In this document: positions 7,770 through 16,666 of the stretch, piece by piece
Layout: every line of letters starts with the position of its first letter
How positions within the stretch are numbered: the first letter of the stretch is position 1
Assembly: GCF_016745425.1 (NCBI RefSeq)
Contig: NZ_JAERVK010000010.1
Coordinates: 1-64,000 of the forward strand
DNA: 64,000 bases
Direction: 5' to 3'
Source: Candidatus Methylomicrobium oryzae
GTDB taxonomy: Bacteria; Pseudomonadota; Gammaproteobacteria; Methylococcales; Methylomonadaceae
Position numbers and translations under genes: made by a program
Notes under the pieces: generated by a model
The model's input: the letters and a program-made list of their open reading frames with translations, nothing else
Database searches by the model: none
Told to the model about the DNA's origin: nothing

Positions 7770-8992
7770 TGAAGCGCGTTGTTGTAACCGGGATGGCCGG
7801 GCTGTCTCCGCTCGGCAATGACTGGCAGACTGTCTCGGAGCGTTTAAAGGCGCAGACGACCGGCATTCGCGCCATGCCCGAATGGGACAAATACCAGGGG
7901 CTGAATACGCGGCTCGGAGGTCCGGTCGATTTCGAGCGGCCCGCCCATTATTCCCGCAAGCAGACGCGCAGCATGGGCCGGGTCGCCCTGATGGCGGCCT
8001 ATGCGACCGAACTGGCGCTGCTGGATGCCGAATTGATCGACGATCCGGTGCTGAAAAGCGGACGCATGGGAATCGCCTACGGCAGCTGTTCGGGCAGTTT
8101 CGACGCGATCGCGGATTTCGGCAACATGCTGCTGAACCACCGGACCGACGGGCTGAATGCGACTTCCTACATCCGGATGATGGGACATACCGCGGCGGTC
8201 AACATCGGCCTGTTCTTCGGAATCAACGGCAGGGTTTATACGACATCCAGCGCCTGCACCTCGGGCAGCCAGGGCATCGGCTACGCCTACGAAGCGATCA
8301 AGTACGGCCGGCAGACGCTGATGGCGGCCGGCGGCGCGGACGAACTTTCAGCCAGCCAGGCGGCCGTGTTCGATACGCTTTATGCGACCAGCCTGAAGAA
8401 CGACGCGCCCGACACCTCGCCGCGGCCGTTCGATCGGCACCGCGACGGACTGGTGATTGGGGAAGGCGCGGGCACGCTGATTCTCGAAGAACTGGGACAC
8501 GCCAAGGCGCGCGGTGCGACGATTCACGCCGAGGTGGTCGGCTATGGCACCAATTCGGATGGTCTGCATGTGACGCAGCCTGACAGCCACAGCATGCAGC
8601 TTGCGATGCGGCTCGCGCTCGATGATGCGTGCCTGCCGCCAACGGCGATCGGCTATATAAGCGCGCACGGCACCGCGACCGAGCACGGCGACATCGCCGA
8701 GAGCCATGCCACTCGGGCGGTTTTCGGCGCGCAAACGCCGATCAGCGCGATGAAAAGCTATACCGGTCATACGCTCGGCGCATGCGGCGCGTTAGAGGCT
8801 TGGGCGGCGATCCGGATGATGAACGAAGGCTGGTTTCATCCGACCGCGAATCTGCAAACGATCGATCCGAACTGCGCGGAGCTGGACTATATCACCGGTA
8901 CTGTCCGCGATCTCGACTGCGATTATGTGATGAGCAACAACTTCGCTTTCGGAGGCATCAACACTTCCCTGATTTTTAAACGCTGGGATTGA
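7769..8992 (+). CDS. Beta-ketoacyl-ACP synthase, FabF family (ApeR-like)
   Basis: Second condensing enzyme of the operon, 407 residues. Catalytic Cys in SSACTSGSQG, His in SAHGTATEHG and SYTGHTLGAC, with Lys just before the second (AMKSY). All are intact. N terminus MKRVVVTGMAGLSPLGNDW is FabF-like, which fixes the start at 7769 although the frame is open further upstream within the reductase gene. In characterised aryl-polyene systems a second KS assists priming or alternative elongation; I infer a similar role. This is the last gene of the operon: the next gene follows after 33 bases and is unrelated. Confidence 0.92.
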   Translation: MKRVVVTGMAGLSPLGNDWQTVSERLKAQTTGIRAMPEWDKYQGLNTRLGGPVDFERPAHYSRKQTRSMGRVALMAAYATELALLDAELIDDPVLKSGRMGIAYGSCSGSFDAIADFGNMLLNHRTDGLNATSYIRMMGHTAAVNIGLFFGINGRVYTTSSACTSGSQGIGYAYEAIKYGRQTLMAAGGADELSASQAAVFDTLYATSLKNDAPDTSPRPFDRHRDGLVIGEGAGTLILEELGHAKARGATIHAEVVGYGTNSDGLHVTQPDSHSMQLAMRLALDDACLPPTAIGYISAHGTATEHGDIAESHATRAVFGAQTPISAMKSYTGHTLGACGALEAWAAIRMMNEGWFHPTANLQTIDPNCAELDYITGTVRDLDCDYVMSNNFAFGGINTSLIFKRWD

Positions 8993-9025
8993 ATCAATCC
9001 CGAATCAACCCGAGGAAAAATAAGC

Positions 9026-9388
9026 ATGATAAAAAAAACAAGTTTGCTATTGGCGTCGTTGATGTTGTTTACCGGTTGTACGACGACCGGGACATTCAAA
9101 GTGCCGGAAGGGTCTAAGTTGTACATTTATAAAAGACCTGAGCCGGTGCAGGTCGCGGCCGGCGGCAAGGTCACAACCAAGCCGTTTTTCTGGACAGCGG
9201 CCGGCATGCCGCCGGGCGGCGGGATTCCTTACCGTTTGGAACAGAACGGCCAAACCATCAAGGAAGGCAAATTGCGGACCAAATTTCGCGTCGTGTCCAT
9301 CTTCTGGCCGCCGTTCGCCGCAATCTACTGGCCGATGGGCTTCAATCCGAATATCACCTATGACCTAGTCAACGATACTCAGGAATAA
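9026..9388 (+). CDS. Hypothetical lipoprotein (120 aa)
   Basis: Small exported protein with a type II signal peptide and lipobox LFTGC (Cys at 18), followed by a Thr-rich start of the mature chain. The remainder has a mixed hydrophobic segment (VVSIFWPPFAAIYWP) that could be membrane-associated. Good ribosome binding site (GAGGA) upstream of the ATG. I do not recognise a family. It follows the polyene operon at 33 bases and could be co-transcribed with it, but nothing in the protein ties it to that pathway. Confidence 0.7.
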   Translation: MIKKTSLLLASLMLFTGCTTTGTFKVPEGSKLYIYKRPEPVQVAAGGKVTTKPFFWTAAGMPPGGGIPYRLEQNGQTIKEGKLRTKFRVVSIFWPPFAAIYWPMGFNPNITYDLVNDTQE

Positions 9389-9450
9389 TGGCCTGAAGAG
9401 AAGACCCTGAAAAACGGCTAAGGCACCAGGCTGCCTTATTCGGACAGAGC

Positions 9451-9484
9451 GCCGGCCATGACCGTTATTTTCGTCATGGCCGGC
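9451..9484. repeat. Perfect inverted repeat, possible terminator
   Basis: 12-base arms (GCCGGCCATGAC / GTCATGGCCGGC) with a 10-base loop, 62 bases after the lipoprotein gene. There is no T-run on either side, so termination would be factor-assisted if it occurs at all. Confidence 0.45.
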
Positions 9485-9677
9485 AGACGGGCATATATAA
9501 AAGCTTCAATTTTAGACTCGGCTTCACTGCCGGTTCTCGAACACTTTCCGCTTGTCTCGGCAATTTGACTTGATCGCCGCGAATTTCAAATCCTTCCAAT
9601 AACCTTACCGCTGCTATTAGTATTTAGTTATAATCCGCAGCCAGTATGAACTTAATCAGGCGGAGGCGGGGTAAGAA

Positions 9678-10634
9678 ATGGCAACGGCGGATCAGAAGTT
9701 TAAAAACATGCGGCTGTTTTGGGAGGCTCAATTAGCCAGGGCGCTCGCCAGCCCTTATTACCAAAAACTGATGGCGCTGCCGTCTTTACAGCGGTGGGCT
9801 GTGATTGCCGGTTTGTTTCTGTTGTCGCAGGTGATCGTTTTCGGCGCTTTGTACCTGATCTTCGGCAAAGTCGTGGTGATCGGCTTCTTGGCCAGCATTC
9901 TGGCCGGACTGGCGACCGGCGCCGGCGCGCTGCCGGCGCTGTTTTTCCGGAATATTTCAAACAATCTGTTCAACAGCATGCTCGGCGCCGCGGCCGGGGT
10001 GATGCTGGCCGCGACCGCGTTTTCGCTGCTGGTTCCCGGCATCGGTTTCGGCAATGCGGTCTGGGCCGGCAAAGGTATTTACCTGGTTTCGTTCGGGATG
10101 CTGATCGGTGCGCTGTTTCTGCATTATGCCGACCGCCAGTTGCCGCACGTGCATTTCGATCAGGTGTCCGATCTGCGCAAAACGTCTTTCAGCAAAATCT
10201 GGCTGTTCATTGTCGCGATCACGATTCACAACTTTCCGGAAGGGATGTCGGTTGGGGTCAGTTTCGGCACCGGCGAGATGAAAACCGGCATCGTTCTGGC
10301 GATCGCGATCGCCTTGCAGAACATTCCCGAAGGCTTGGCTGTCGCGCTGCCGCTGGTCGGTTTGGGCTACGACAAACGGCGCGCGGTCGCAATTGCGACT
10401 CTGACCGGCCTGGTCGAGCCGGTCGGCGGCCTGCTCGGGATTACGATGGTGACGGTCTTCCAGCCGATTCTTCCGGTGGCGATGGGGTTTGCGGCCGGCG
10501 CGATGCTGTTCGTGATCAGCGAGGAAATCATCCCGGAAACGCACGGCGGCGCGAGCAACCGTTCCCGGTACGCCACCTTTGCGCTGATGTTCGGCTTCAT
10601 CATCATGATGATTCTCGACAATATGTTGGGTTGA
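9678..10634 (+). CDS. ZIP-family metal ion transporter
   Basis: Inner-membrane divalent cation transporter of about 318 residues with eight predicted hydrophobic segments. The two metal-binding motifs of the ZIP family are clear: HNFPEGMSVG in TM4 and QNIPEGLAVAL in TM5; note that the second begins with Gln where many homologues have His. A long N-terminal extension precedes the first segment. A His-containing loop (LPHVHFD) between TM3 and TM4 is typical. The substrate (Zn, Mn or Fe) cannot be told. It lies before a GDT1-type exporter, so the two may belong to metal homeostasis, but they are 94 bases apart and need not be one operon. Confidence 0.9.
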   Translation: MATADQKFKNMRLFWEAQLARALASPYYQKLMALPSLQRWAVIAGLFLLSQVIVFGALYLIFGKVVVIGFLASILAGLATGAGALPALFFRNISNNLFNSMLGAAAGVMLAATAFSLLVPGIGFGNAVWAGKGIYLVSFGMLIGALFLHYADRQLPHVHFDQVSDLRKTSFSKIWLFIVAITIHNFPEGMSVGVSFGTGEMKTGIVLAIAIALQNIPEGLAVALPLVGLGYDKRRAVAIATLTGLVEPVGGLLGITMVTVFQPILPVAMGFAAGAMLFVISEEIIPETHGGASNRSRYATFALMFGFIIMMILDNMLG

Positions 10635-10728
10635 CCCCGACGTCATCAATCAGGCCAGGCGGCTCAAGCCGTCCGGCACTCCTTTTATCCCGCTTTCAAT
10701 CGTACCCGTCTACCAATTCATCCATTGC

Positions 10729-11460
10729 ATGGACAGAGCCGAACAATTACTGCAGCACCTGAGCGCCTGGCTGAACAGCTTCATTACCTGGTTCCATAGC
10801 CTTCCGGTCGAACCCTATTTACAAACTTTTCTGCACAAATTTTCGGCTTTACTGGCGAGCGGCAACTGGCGGGAAACCGGGATTGCCGCCGCAACCAGTT
10901 TCGCTTTGATCGTCACTGCCGAAATCGGCGACAAAAGCCAGCTGGTCTGTATGACATTGGCCTCCAGGCACAAAGCCTGGCCGGTGCTGTTGGGGGCGAG
11001 CGCGGCGTTCGCTCTGTTGAACACGCTGGCGGTCGTATTCGGCGCCGCGATTGCAAGCTGGTTGCCCGAATACATCGTCGCGGCGGCGGTCGCCTTTTTA
11101 TTCGGCGCATTCGGGATTCACGCTTTGCGCGTCAATGGCGACGAAGACGGGGAAGTCCGCGAAAAAAGCGGGCACGGCATCTTCTTTACGACGTTTTTAT
11201 TAATTACGGTTGCCGAGTTCGGCGACAAAACGCAGCTTGCGGTGGTTGCGCTGAGCAGCACGTCCTTGCCAACTCCAGTCTGGATCGGGTCGACTGCGGC
11301 GCTGGTCACGACCTCGGCGCTGGGCGTTCTGGCCGGACGCACGATTCTGCAGAAATTTCCGTTGGCGCTGTTGCACCGGATCAGCGGAACGATTTTTTTG
11401 ATGTTGTCCCTCGTTGCGGCTTACCGGGCATATGGCGCTTATGCTTCCCGGTTCGCGTAG
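10729..11460 (+). CDS. GDT1/TMEM165 (UPF0016) family cation exporter
   Basis: Membrane protein of 243 residues with two homologous halves, each carrying the family motif E-x-G-D-K-[ST]: AEIGDKSQ in the first and AEFGDKTQ in the second. Bacterial members (MneA/MntX type) export Mn2+. Here an N-terminal extension of about 45 residues precedes the first half. Its TAG stop codon (11458-11460) lies inside the GTAG of a REP element, so the C terminus may have been set by insertion of that element. Confidence 0.88.
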   Translation: MDRAEQLLQHLSAWLNSFITWFHSLPVEPYLQTFLHKFSALLASGNWRETGIAAATSFALIVTAEIGDKSQLVCMTLASRHKAWPVLLGASAAFALLNTLAVVFGAAIASWLPEYIVAAAVAFLFGAFGIHALRVNGDEDGEVREKSGHGIFFTTFLLITVAEFGDKTQLAVVALSSTSLPTPVWIGSTAALVTTSALGVLAGRTILQKFPLALLHRISGTIFLMLSLVAAYRAYGAYASRFA

Positions 11461-11532
11461 GGTACGCTGCGCGTACCTTTTCCAAAACTATCCGGGAGTT
11501 TTCCCGAACACGGTACGCGCAGCGTACCCTAC
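11457..11532. repeat. REP doublet (inverted pair) between gdt1-like gene and soxB
   Basis: Two perfect inverted copies (11457-11477 and 11512-11532) of a 21-base unit made of GTAG plus the small hairpin GGTACGC-TGC-GCGTACC, separated by 34 bases. A GTAG/GGAG tetranucleotide 5' of a hairpin is the hallmark of REP elements moved by RAYT (TnpA-REP) proteins. The pair begins within the stop codon of the gene on the left and ends 3 bases before the soxB start. Confidence 0.8.
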
Positions 11533-11535
11533 GGT

Positions 11536-13212
11536 ATGAACCGCCGCCGCTTTCTTCAATACCTCGCTTTGTCGCCCGTCGCCGTTGGCTGTTCCGTGCC
11601 GCGTCGCGATTATTACCGTCAGCCGGAATTCGGCGACATCACGATCATGCACATAACCGACTGCCATGCGCAGTTGCTGCCGGTGTATTACCGTGAGCCG
11701 GCAGTCAATCTGGGGATCGGCGCCGGCAAAAATGCGCCGCCCCACCTGAGCGGCGAGCAGTTACTGCGCCGTTTCGGCATTCTTCCGCACAGCCGCGAGG
11801 CTTACGCCTTCACGCATCTGGATTTTACCGGGGCGGCGCACCGTTATGGAAAAATGGGCGGTTTCGCGCACCTGGCGACGTTGGTCAACACGATCAGGGA
11901 CTTGCGCGGGCCTGATAAGACCTTGCTGCTCGACGGCGGCGACAGCTGGCAAGGTTCGGCGACCGCGTTATGGACGCGCGGCCAGGATATGGTCGATGCC
12001 TGCAATTTGCTGGGCGTCGACGCGATGACCGGACATTGGGAGTTTACCTACGGCAAAGAGCGTCTTTTCGAGAACCTGAAACGCTTCAAGGGGGTGTTTC
12101 TTGCGCAAAACGCAGCACAGGCCGAGGAAGCGGCCTTCGAGTCCGGTGCGGACAACGACGAGCTGTTCAAGGCTTACCTGATCAAAGAGATCGGTAAAAT
12201 CCGGATTGCAGTGATCGGCCAGGCTTATCCTTATACGCCGATCGCGAACCCGCCGCGCTTCGTTAAAGGCTGGCAGTTCGGGATCGAGGAACGGCGCCTG
12301 CAGTCGCTCGTCGACCGGATACGCATCACCGAACGGCCCGACGCGATTATTTTGCTATCCCACAACGGCATGGACGTCGATCTGAAACTGGCCTCGCGCG
12401 TCGCCGGAATCGATCTGATCCTGGGTGGCCATACCCACGATGCGGTTCCCGAACCGATCCCGGTCGCGAATCCCGCAGGCAGGACCTGGGTCACCAACGC
12501 GGGCAGCCACGGCAAGTTTCTGGCGGTGATCGACTTGAAAGCCGCGGGCGGGCGGTTGCAGGCGATACGCTATCGCCTGCTGCCGGTCTTTGCGGAATTG
12601 TTGGAACCCGATTTTGAAATGCAGAGTCTGATCGATAGCTTGAGAATGCCGTATATGCCTGCCTTGCGGCGGCCATTGGCCGAAGCAAGCGAGCTGCTGT
12701 ACCGCCGCGATAATTTTTATGGAACTTTCGACGGCTTGATTCTGGATGCGCTGCTGGCCGAGTACGGCGCGGACATCGCGTTGACGCCCGGTTTCCGCTG
12801 GGGTACGGCCGTATTGCCTGGCCGGACGATCGCGATGGAAGATGTGATGAATCATACGGCGATCACTTATCCCGAAACCTATGCCGCCATGATGACCGGT
12901 ACACAATTGAAAAACATGCTGGAAGACGTGGCCGACAATCTGTTCAATCCCGATCCTTACTATCGGCAGGGCGGCGACATGGTCAGGACGGGCGGCATGC
13001 GCTTCGATTGCGATCCTGCAGCCGAATGGGGCAAGCGCATCGGAACGATGCGGCTTTGCAATGGTGACCGGGTCGAGGCCGGAAAACAATATAAAGTCGC
13101 CGGTTGGGCGACCGTTTCGGCACCGGCGGCCGGCAGGCCGGTGTTCGAGATTGTCGGAGAGCATCTAAAATCGCCAGTTCGGCATAGGCCGGGGCGAGCA
13201 ATGAGCGTATGA
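11536..13212 (+). CDS. soxB: SoxB-type thiosulfohydrolase
   Basis: Periplasmic di-manganese enzyme that releases sulfate from the thiosulfate-derived sulfone bound to SoxYZ; related to 5'-nucleotidases. 558 residues. N terminus has a Tat signal (RRRFLQ at 3-8) and a possible lipobox (VAVGC, Cys19). Metal and family motifs: ITDCHAQLLPVYYREP (about 40-55), YGKMGGFAHL, LLLDGGDSWQGSATALWT, MTGHWEFTYG, ILLSHNGMD, GGHTHD. These sequences are specific for SoxB over generic nucleotidases. No soxXA, soxYZ or soxCD is in the window, so partners must lie elsewhere or the role differs. There is no normal ribosome binding site: a REP arm abuts the ATG. Confidence 0.92.
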   Translation: MNRRRFLQYLALSPVAVGCSVPRRDYYRQPEFGDITIMHITDCHAQLLPVYYREPAVNLGIGAGKNAPPHLSGEQLLRRFGILPHSREAYAFTHLDFTGAAHRYGKMGGFAHLATLVNTIRDLRGPDKTLLLDGGDSWQGSATALWTRGQDMVDACNLLGVDAMTGHWEFTYGKERLFENLKRFKGVFLAQNAAQAEEAAFESGADNDELFKAYLIKEIGKIRIAVIGQAYPYTPIANPPRFVKGWQFGIEERRLQSLVDRIRITERPDAIILLSHNGMDVDLKLASRVAGIDLILGGHTHDAVPEPIPVANPAGRTWVTNAGSHGKFLAVIDLKAAGGRLQAIRYRLLPVFAELLEPDFEMQSLIDSLRMPYMPALRRPLAEASELLYRRDNFYGTFDGLILDALLAEYGADIALTPGFRWGTAVLPGRTIAMEDVMNHTAITYPETYAAMMTGTQLKNMLEDVADNLFNPDPYYRQGGDMVRTGGMRFDCDPAAEWGKRIGTMRLCNGDRVEAGKQYKVAGWATVSAPAAGRPVFEIVGEHLKSPVRHRPGRAMSV

Positions 13213-13264
13213 TGGGTTGGCAATCGTTTTTCTTTGATCATACCGCCTGTATCCGGACGTTTCG

Positions 13265-14404
13265 ATGTTTCTCATAAGTGAAAGAGGCGAGCCCGCGCTG
13301 GATGCAATCGAGCAGGACGGAAAACTGTATGGCGTCAAGTTATCCGGAGAATGGAATCTGCGTAATCTGTGCGAGATGCCGGCGCTGCGCCGCCAACTCA
13401 GAAAGTATGCGCGAAGCAAGTCCGGGTTGCACTGGGATCTGGAGACGATCGATGTGCTCGACAATGCGGCCGCGCTGATCCTTTGGCAGGAGTGGGGCCG
13501 GGTGTTGCCGGAGGGGCTGGCGATACGGCCCGAACATCTGCGTATGCTGGAGCGCTGGCAGGCGCAGGAAATTTCCGAAACTGCGCCGCCCAAACGCGAT
13601 CTCGGCGCGGTATTGCTCTTTCTTTACGGATTCATCGCCGATTTTTACCGGCAAACATTGGATATGGTGACGTTGCTCGGCCAGTTGCTGCTGGATCTGG
13701 GCTACTTGCTGCGCCATCCGGGCCAAGTGCCGTGGGCCGAAATTTCGACCACCATTTACGAGTCGGGCGTACGCGCCCTCGGAATTACCGCGCTGGTCGG
13801 TTTTTTGATCGGCATCGTGCTGAGTTATTTATCCGCCCTGCAGCTCAAGCTGTTCGGCGCGGAAATCTACATTATCGACATCCTCGGGCTCAGTATCATT
13901 CGCGAATTGGGACCTTTACTCGCAGCGATCCTGGTCGCGGGACGCTCCGGTTCCGCGATGACCGCGCAGATCGGGATCATGCGGGTCACCGAAGAGCTCG
14001 ATGCGCTGTCTGCGATGGGCATTTCGCATTCGCTGCGGCTGGTGTTGCCGAAAGTCGCAGCCCTGGCGGTCGTGCTGCCGCTGATCGGCGTGTGGACCAG
14101 CGGTTCGGCGCTGCTTGGCGGGATGTTTTCGGCGCAGAACACGCTCGATATCGGCTATATGCAATTCTTTTTGAAGCTGCCCGATGCGGTGCCGCTCCTG
14201 AATGTGTTTATCGGCCTGTTGAAAAGCGCGGTATTCGGCTTTCTGATCGCGCTGGTGGCCTGCCATTTCGGCTTCCGGATCAAACCGAACACCGAAAGCC
14301 TGGGCAATGAAACCACCAATTCGGTTGTCTCTTCGATCACGATCGTGATCATGGTCGATGCGGTGTTTGCGATCCTGTTCATGGGCATCGGGATGCCGAT
14401 ATGA
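13265..14404 (+). CDS. MlaE-family permease with N-terminal STAS-like domain
   Basis: Inner-membrane permease of an MCE-type lipid transport ABC system, 379 residues. The first ~100 residues form a soluble STAS-like domain; in the E. coli Mla system this function is a separate protein (MlaB), so here it is fused. The MlaE domain (about 150-375) has five or so hydrophobic segments and the family stretch IRELGPLLAAILVAGRSGSAM. It forms an operon with the ATPase, MCE protein and lipoprotein downstream; its end overlaps the ATPase start by 4 bases. Confidence 0.9.
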   Translation: MFLISERGEPALDAIEQDGKLYGVKLSGEWNLRNLCEMPALRRQLRKYARSKSGLHWDLETIDVLDNAAALILWQEWGRVLPEGLAIRPEHLRMLERWQAQEISETAPPKRDLGAVLLFLYGFIADFYRQTLDMVTLLGQLLLDLGYLLRHPGQVPWAEISTTIYESGVRALGITALVGFLIGIVLSYLSALQLKLFGAEIYIIDILGLSIIRELGPLLAAILVAGRSGSAMTAQIGIMRVTEELDALSAMGISHSLRLVLPKVAALAVVLPLIGVWTSGSALLGGMFSAQNTLDIGYMQFFLKLPDAVPLLNVFIGLLKSAVFGFLIALVACHFGFRIKPNTESLGNETTNSVVSSITIVIMVDAVFAILFMGIGMPI

Positions 14405-15174
14405 AGGACTCGGCGATCCGTCTCGAACATGTCTGGACCCGCTTCGGCGAAAAAATCGTGCACAGGGACATCAATCTAAGCCTTGCGCACGGCGAGATCC
14501 TCGGGCTGGTCGGCGCTTCCGGCAGCGGCAAGACCACGCTGCTGCGCGAAATCATCGGCCTGCAGGCGCCGAGCGAGGGTGAAATCTTCGTGATGGGAGC
14601 GTCGCTGCATCAGATCGGCCGGCATCTGCAGAGCAATTGCGGGGTATTGTTTCAGAAAGGCGCGTTGTTCAGCGTGCTCAATGTGTTCGACAATATCGCC
14701 TTTCCGCTACGCGAGCTCGGTTTCGACGACGAGGAGATCATCAGGCGGCTGGTGTTCATGAAACTGTCCCGGGTCGGCTTGTCGGTACGCGACGCCTGGC
14801 TGAAGCCGGCGGATTTATCGGGCGGCATGACCAAGCGGGTGGCGCTCGCGCGTACGCTGATACTCGAACCGGACCTGCTGCTGTTGGACGAGCCGACCTC
14901 CGGCCTCGACCCGATTTCGAGCGAGGATTTCGTCAGCCTACTGTCCGAATTGCACCGCGATCTGAAGTTTACTGTGGTGATGGTGACGCACGATCTCGAC
15001 ATTCTGCGCGATTTGTGTACCCGGATCGCGGTACTGGCGGACGGCCAGTTGGTTGCCTTCGGTCCCCTCGAATCGGTGTTAAGCTGTCCGCATCCGTTCG
15101 TCGAGCGTTTTTTTCACAACAACCGCGCCGAGCGGGTTTTTCAAAGTCTGGATACGACGCATGGGCAAAAATAA
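14401..15174 (+). CDS. MlaF-like ABC transporter ATP-binding protein
   Basis: ATPase driving the lipid transporter, 257 residues. Walker A GASGSGKTT (about 38-46), signature LSGGMTKRVALA (the M-T-K-R variant is usual in the MlaF/Mkl group), Walker B LLLLDEPTSGLDP, and H-loop VMVTHDLD. Translationally coupled to the permease (ATGA) and overlapping the MCE gene by 14 bases. Acts at the cytoplasmic face of the inner membrane. Confidence 0.93.
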   Translation: MKDSAIRLEHVWTRFGEKIVHRDINLSLAHGEILGLVGASGSGKTTLLREIIGLQAPSEGEIFVMGASLHQIGRHLQSNCGVLFQKGALFSVLNVFDNIAFPLRELGFDDEEIIRRLVFMKLSRVGLSVRDAWLKPADLSGGMTKRVALARTLILEPDLLLLDEPTSGLDPISSEDFVSLLSELHRDLKFTVVMVTHDLDILRDLCTRIAVLADGQLVAFGPLESVLSCPHPFVERFFHNNRAERVFQSLDTTHGQK

Positions 15175-16075
15175 ATATGCGCTGATTACCGGCCTCTTCC
15201 TGATCGTTTTGACGGCCGCCACCGCCGCGGTCGTGTATTGGATCGGCCACTTCGAGCGCGAACGCAACGTCTACTATGTTTCGACTCGCCAGTCGGTATC
15301 CGGCCTGAATCCGGAGTCGACCGTGTTCTACCGCGGCATTGCGGTCGGCAAAGTCCTCGATATCCATTTCGACCCGAACGACTCCGGAACGATCCTGGTT
15401 CCGATCGAAGTCGATAAGGAGATCGTGTTGAGTAAAGGCGTGTTCGCGACCTTGCAGCTAAAAGGGGTGACCGGTCTGACCCAGATTCAGCTCGAAGACC
15501 CGGAACACCCCGGCGAACCATTGCCGCCGGGAAGCGATTCGGCCGATCGGATACCGTTGAAACCGTCTTTGGCCGACCGATTGATGACCACCGGCGAGGA
15601 CATTCTGAAAAAAGCCGAGCATATCATGGCGCGGCTCAGCGTATTTCTAAGCGATGAAAACGAAAAGAACGTCACCGACATCCTGAACAATCTGAAAAGT
15701 CTCTCGGATAAGTTGAATCAACTCGAAAAAAGCGTGGACAAGGCGCTGGCCGAGGCTCCGAAGCTCAGTAATCGGGCCGGAAAAACATTGGACAATATCG
15801 ACCGGCTTGCGAGCGATTTGCAGCATTTGAGCAAGGATGTCAGAGCGTTGGAGCAAAAAGCCGAGCGACTTGCCGAGACCGGTTTCGAAGTGAGCGACCA
15901 GGTCACCCAGACTACGCTCCCGAAAGTCAACGAGCTGATGAACGAGTTGCAGTCGGCAGCACAGCAGGTGAACAAAATTGCGAATTTGCTCGAAAATAAC
16001 CCGCAAGCGCTGATCTTCGGCCCCCCCGATCAGGAACCCGCACCGGGCGAACCGGGCTATAAGGAGGCTCGATGA
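15161..16075 (+). CDS. MCE-domain (MlaD-like) periplasmic lipid-binding protein
   Basis: 304 residues. One N-terminal membrane anchor (ALITGLFLIVLTAATAAVVYW), a single MCE domain (about 38-115, with VSGLNPESTVFYRGIAVGKV), then a long helical region (about 140-285) rich in charged residues that probably forms coiled coils or a tube. Its length is nearer to the PqiB/Mce-like proteins with long helices than to the short E. coli MlaD (183 residues). Overlaps its neighbours on both sides. Confidence 0.9.
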   Translation: MGKNKYALITGLFLIVLTAATAAVVYWIGHFERERNVYYVSTRQSVSGLNPESTVFYRGIAVGKVLDIHFDPNDSGTILVPIEVDKEIVLSKGVFATLQLKGVTGLTQIQLEDPEHPGEPLPPGSDSADRIPLKPSLADRLMTTGEDILKKAEHIMARLSVFLSDENEKNVTDILNNLKSLSDKLNQLEKSVDKALAEAPKLSNRAGKTLDNIDRLASDLQHLSKDVRALEQKAERLAETGFEVSDQVTQTTLPKVNELMNELQSAAQQVNKIANLLENNPQALIFGPPDQEPAPGEPGYKEAR

Positions 16076-16632
16076 AAAAATACTGCTTACTCTATACCGC
16101 CGGCATCCTGCTGCTGGGTTGCTCGGAAACCGGGCGGGTACCGGCGCTTCACGATTTCGGGGTTGGCCCCCTTTCGCCGCCGGCGGCCGGTCCGCAAAAT
16201 GCCGCAACCGCGGAAGTTCGGGTCATCGCGCCGAAATGGCTGAGCGATAACCGGATCCGTTACCGGCTGCTTTACGATCAGCCGACCCGGGTGCGTTTCT
16301 ATAACCTGGACCAGTGGATTGCGCCCCCGCCGGACCTGCTCAGGCTGTATTTCAGCTCGGGGCGCTTAGGCCCGAACCATTCTCTGGTGATTCACCTGGT
16401 GAATTTCGAGCAGCAATTCGAGGCGCCGGGGAATGCTTTTGTACTGATGCGCTTTTCGGTCGAGGCGTTGGCAGCCGACGGCAAAAAGAAGATGAGTACG
16501 CGGGAGTTCGTTTTGCGCAGCGGCAAGATCAGTCCCGATGCGCAAGGGGCGGTACAAGGCTTTGCCGAGTTGGCGGAACGTGCAAGGCAACAGGTGCTGG
16601 GCTGGCAAAGGGAAATGGCGAAAGTGCAGTGA
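16072..16632 (+). CDS. ABC-type transport auxiliary lipoprotein (PqiC-like)
   Basis: 186-residue lipoprotein, lipobox LLLGC with Cys17. The mature part fits the ABC-transporter auxiliary / PqiC (DUF330) family: RYRLLYDQPTRVRFYNLDQW is the usual core. Such proteins sit in the outer membrane and connect with the MCE protein. Four-base overlap with the MCE gene; last gene of the four-gene lipid transport operon. Confidence 0.85.
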   Translation: MKKYCLLYTAGILLLGCSETGRVPALHDFGVGPLSPPAAGPQNAATAEVRVIAPKWLSDNRIRYRLLYDQPTRVRFYNLDQWIAPPPDLLRLYFSSGRLGPNHSLVIHLVNFEQQFEAPGNAFVLMRFSVEALAADGKKKMSTREFVLRSGKISPDAQGAVQGFAELAERARQQVLGWQREMAKVQ

Positions 16633-16666
16633 GCGGGAAAATCAACGGGGAAAATGCAAAAAAATA

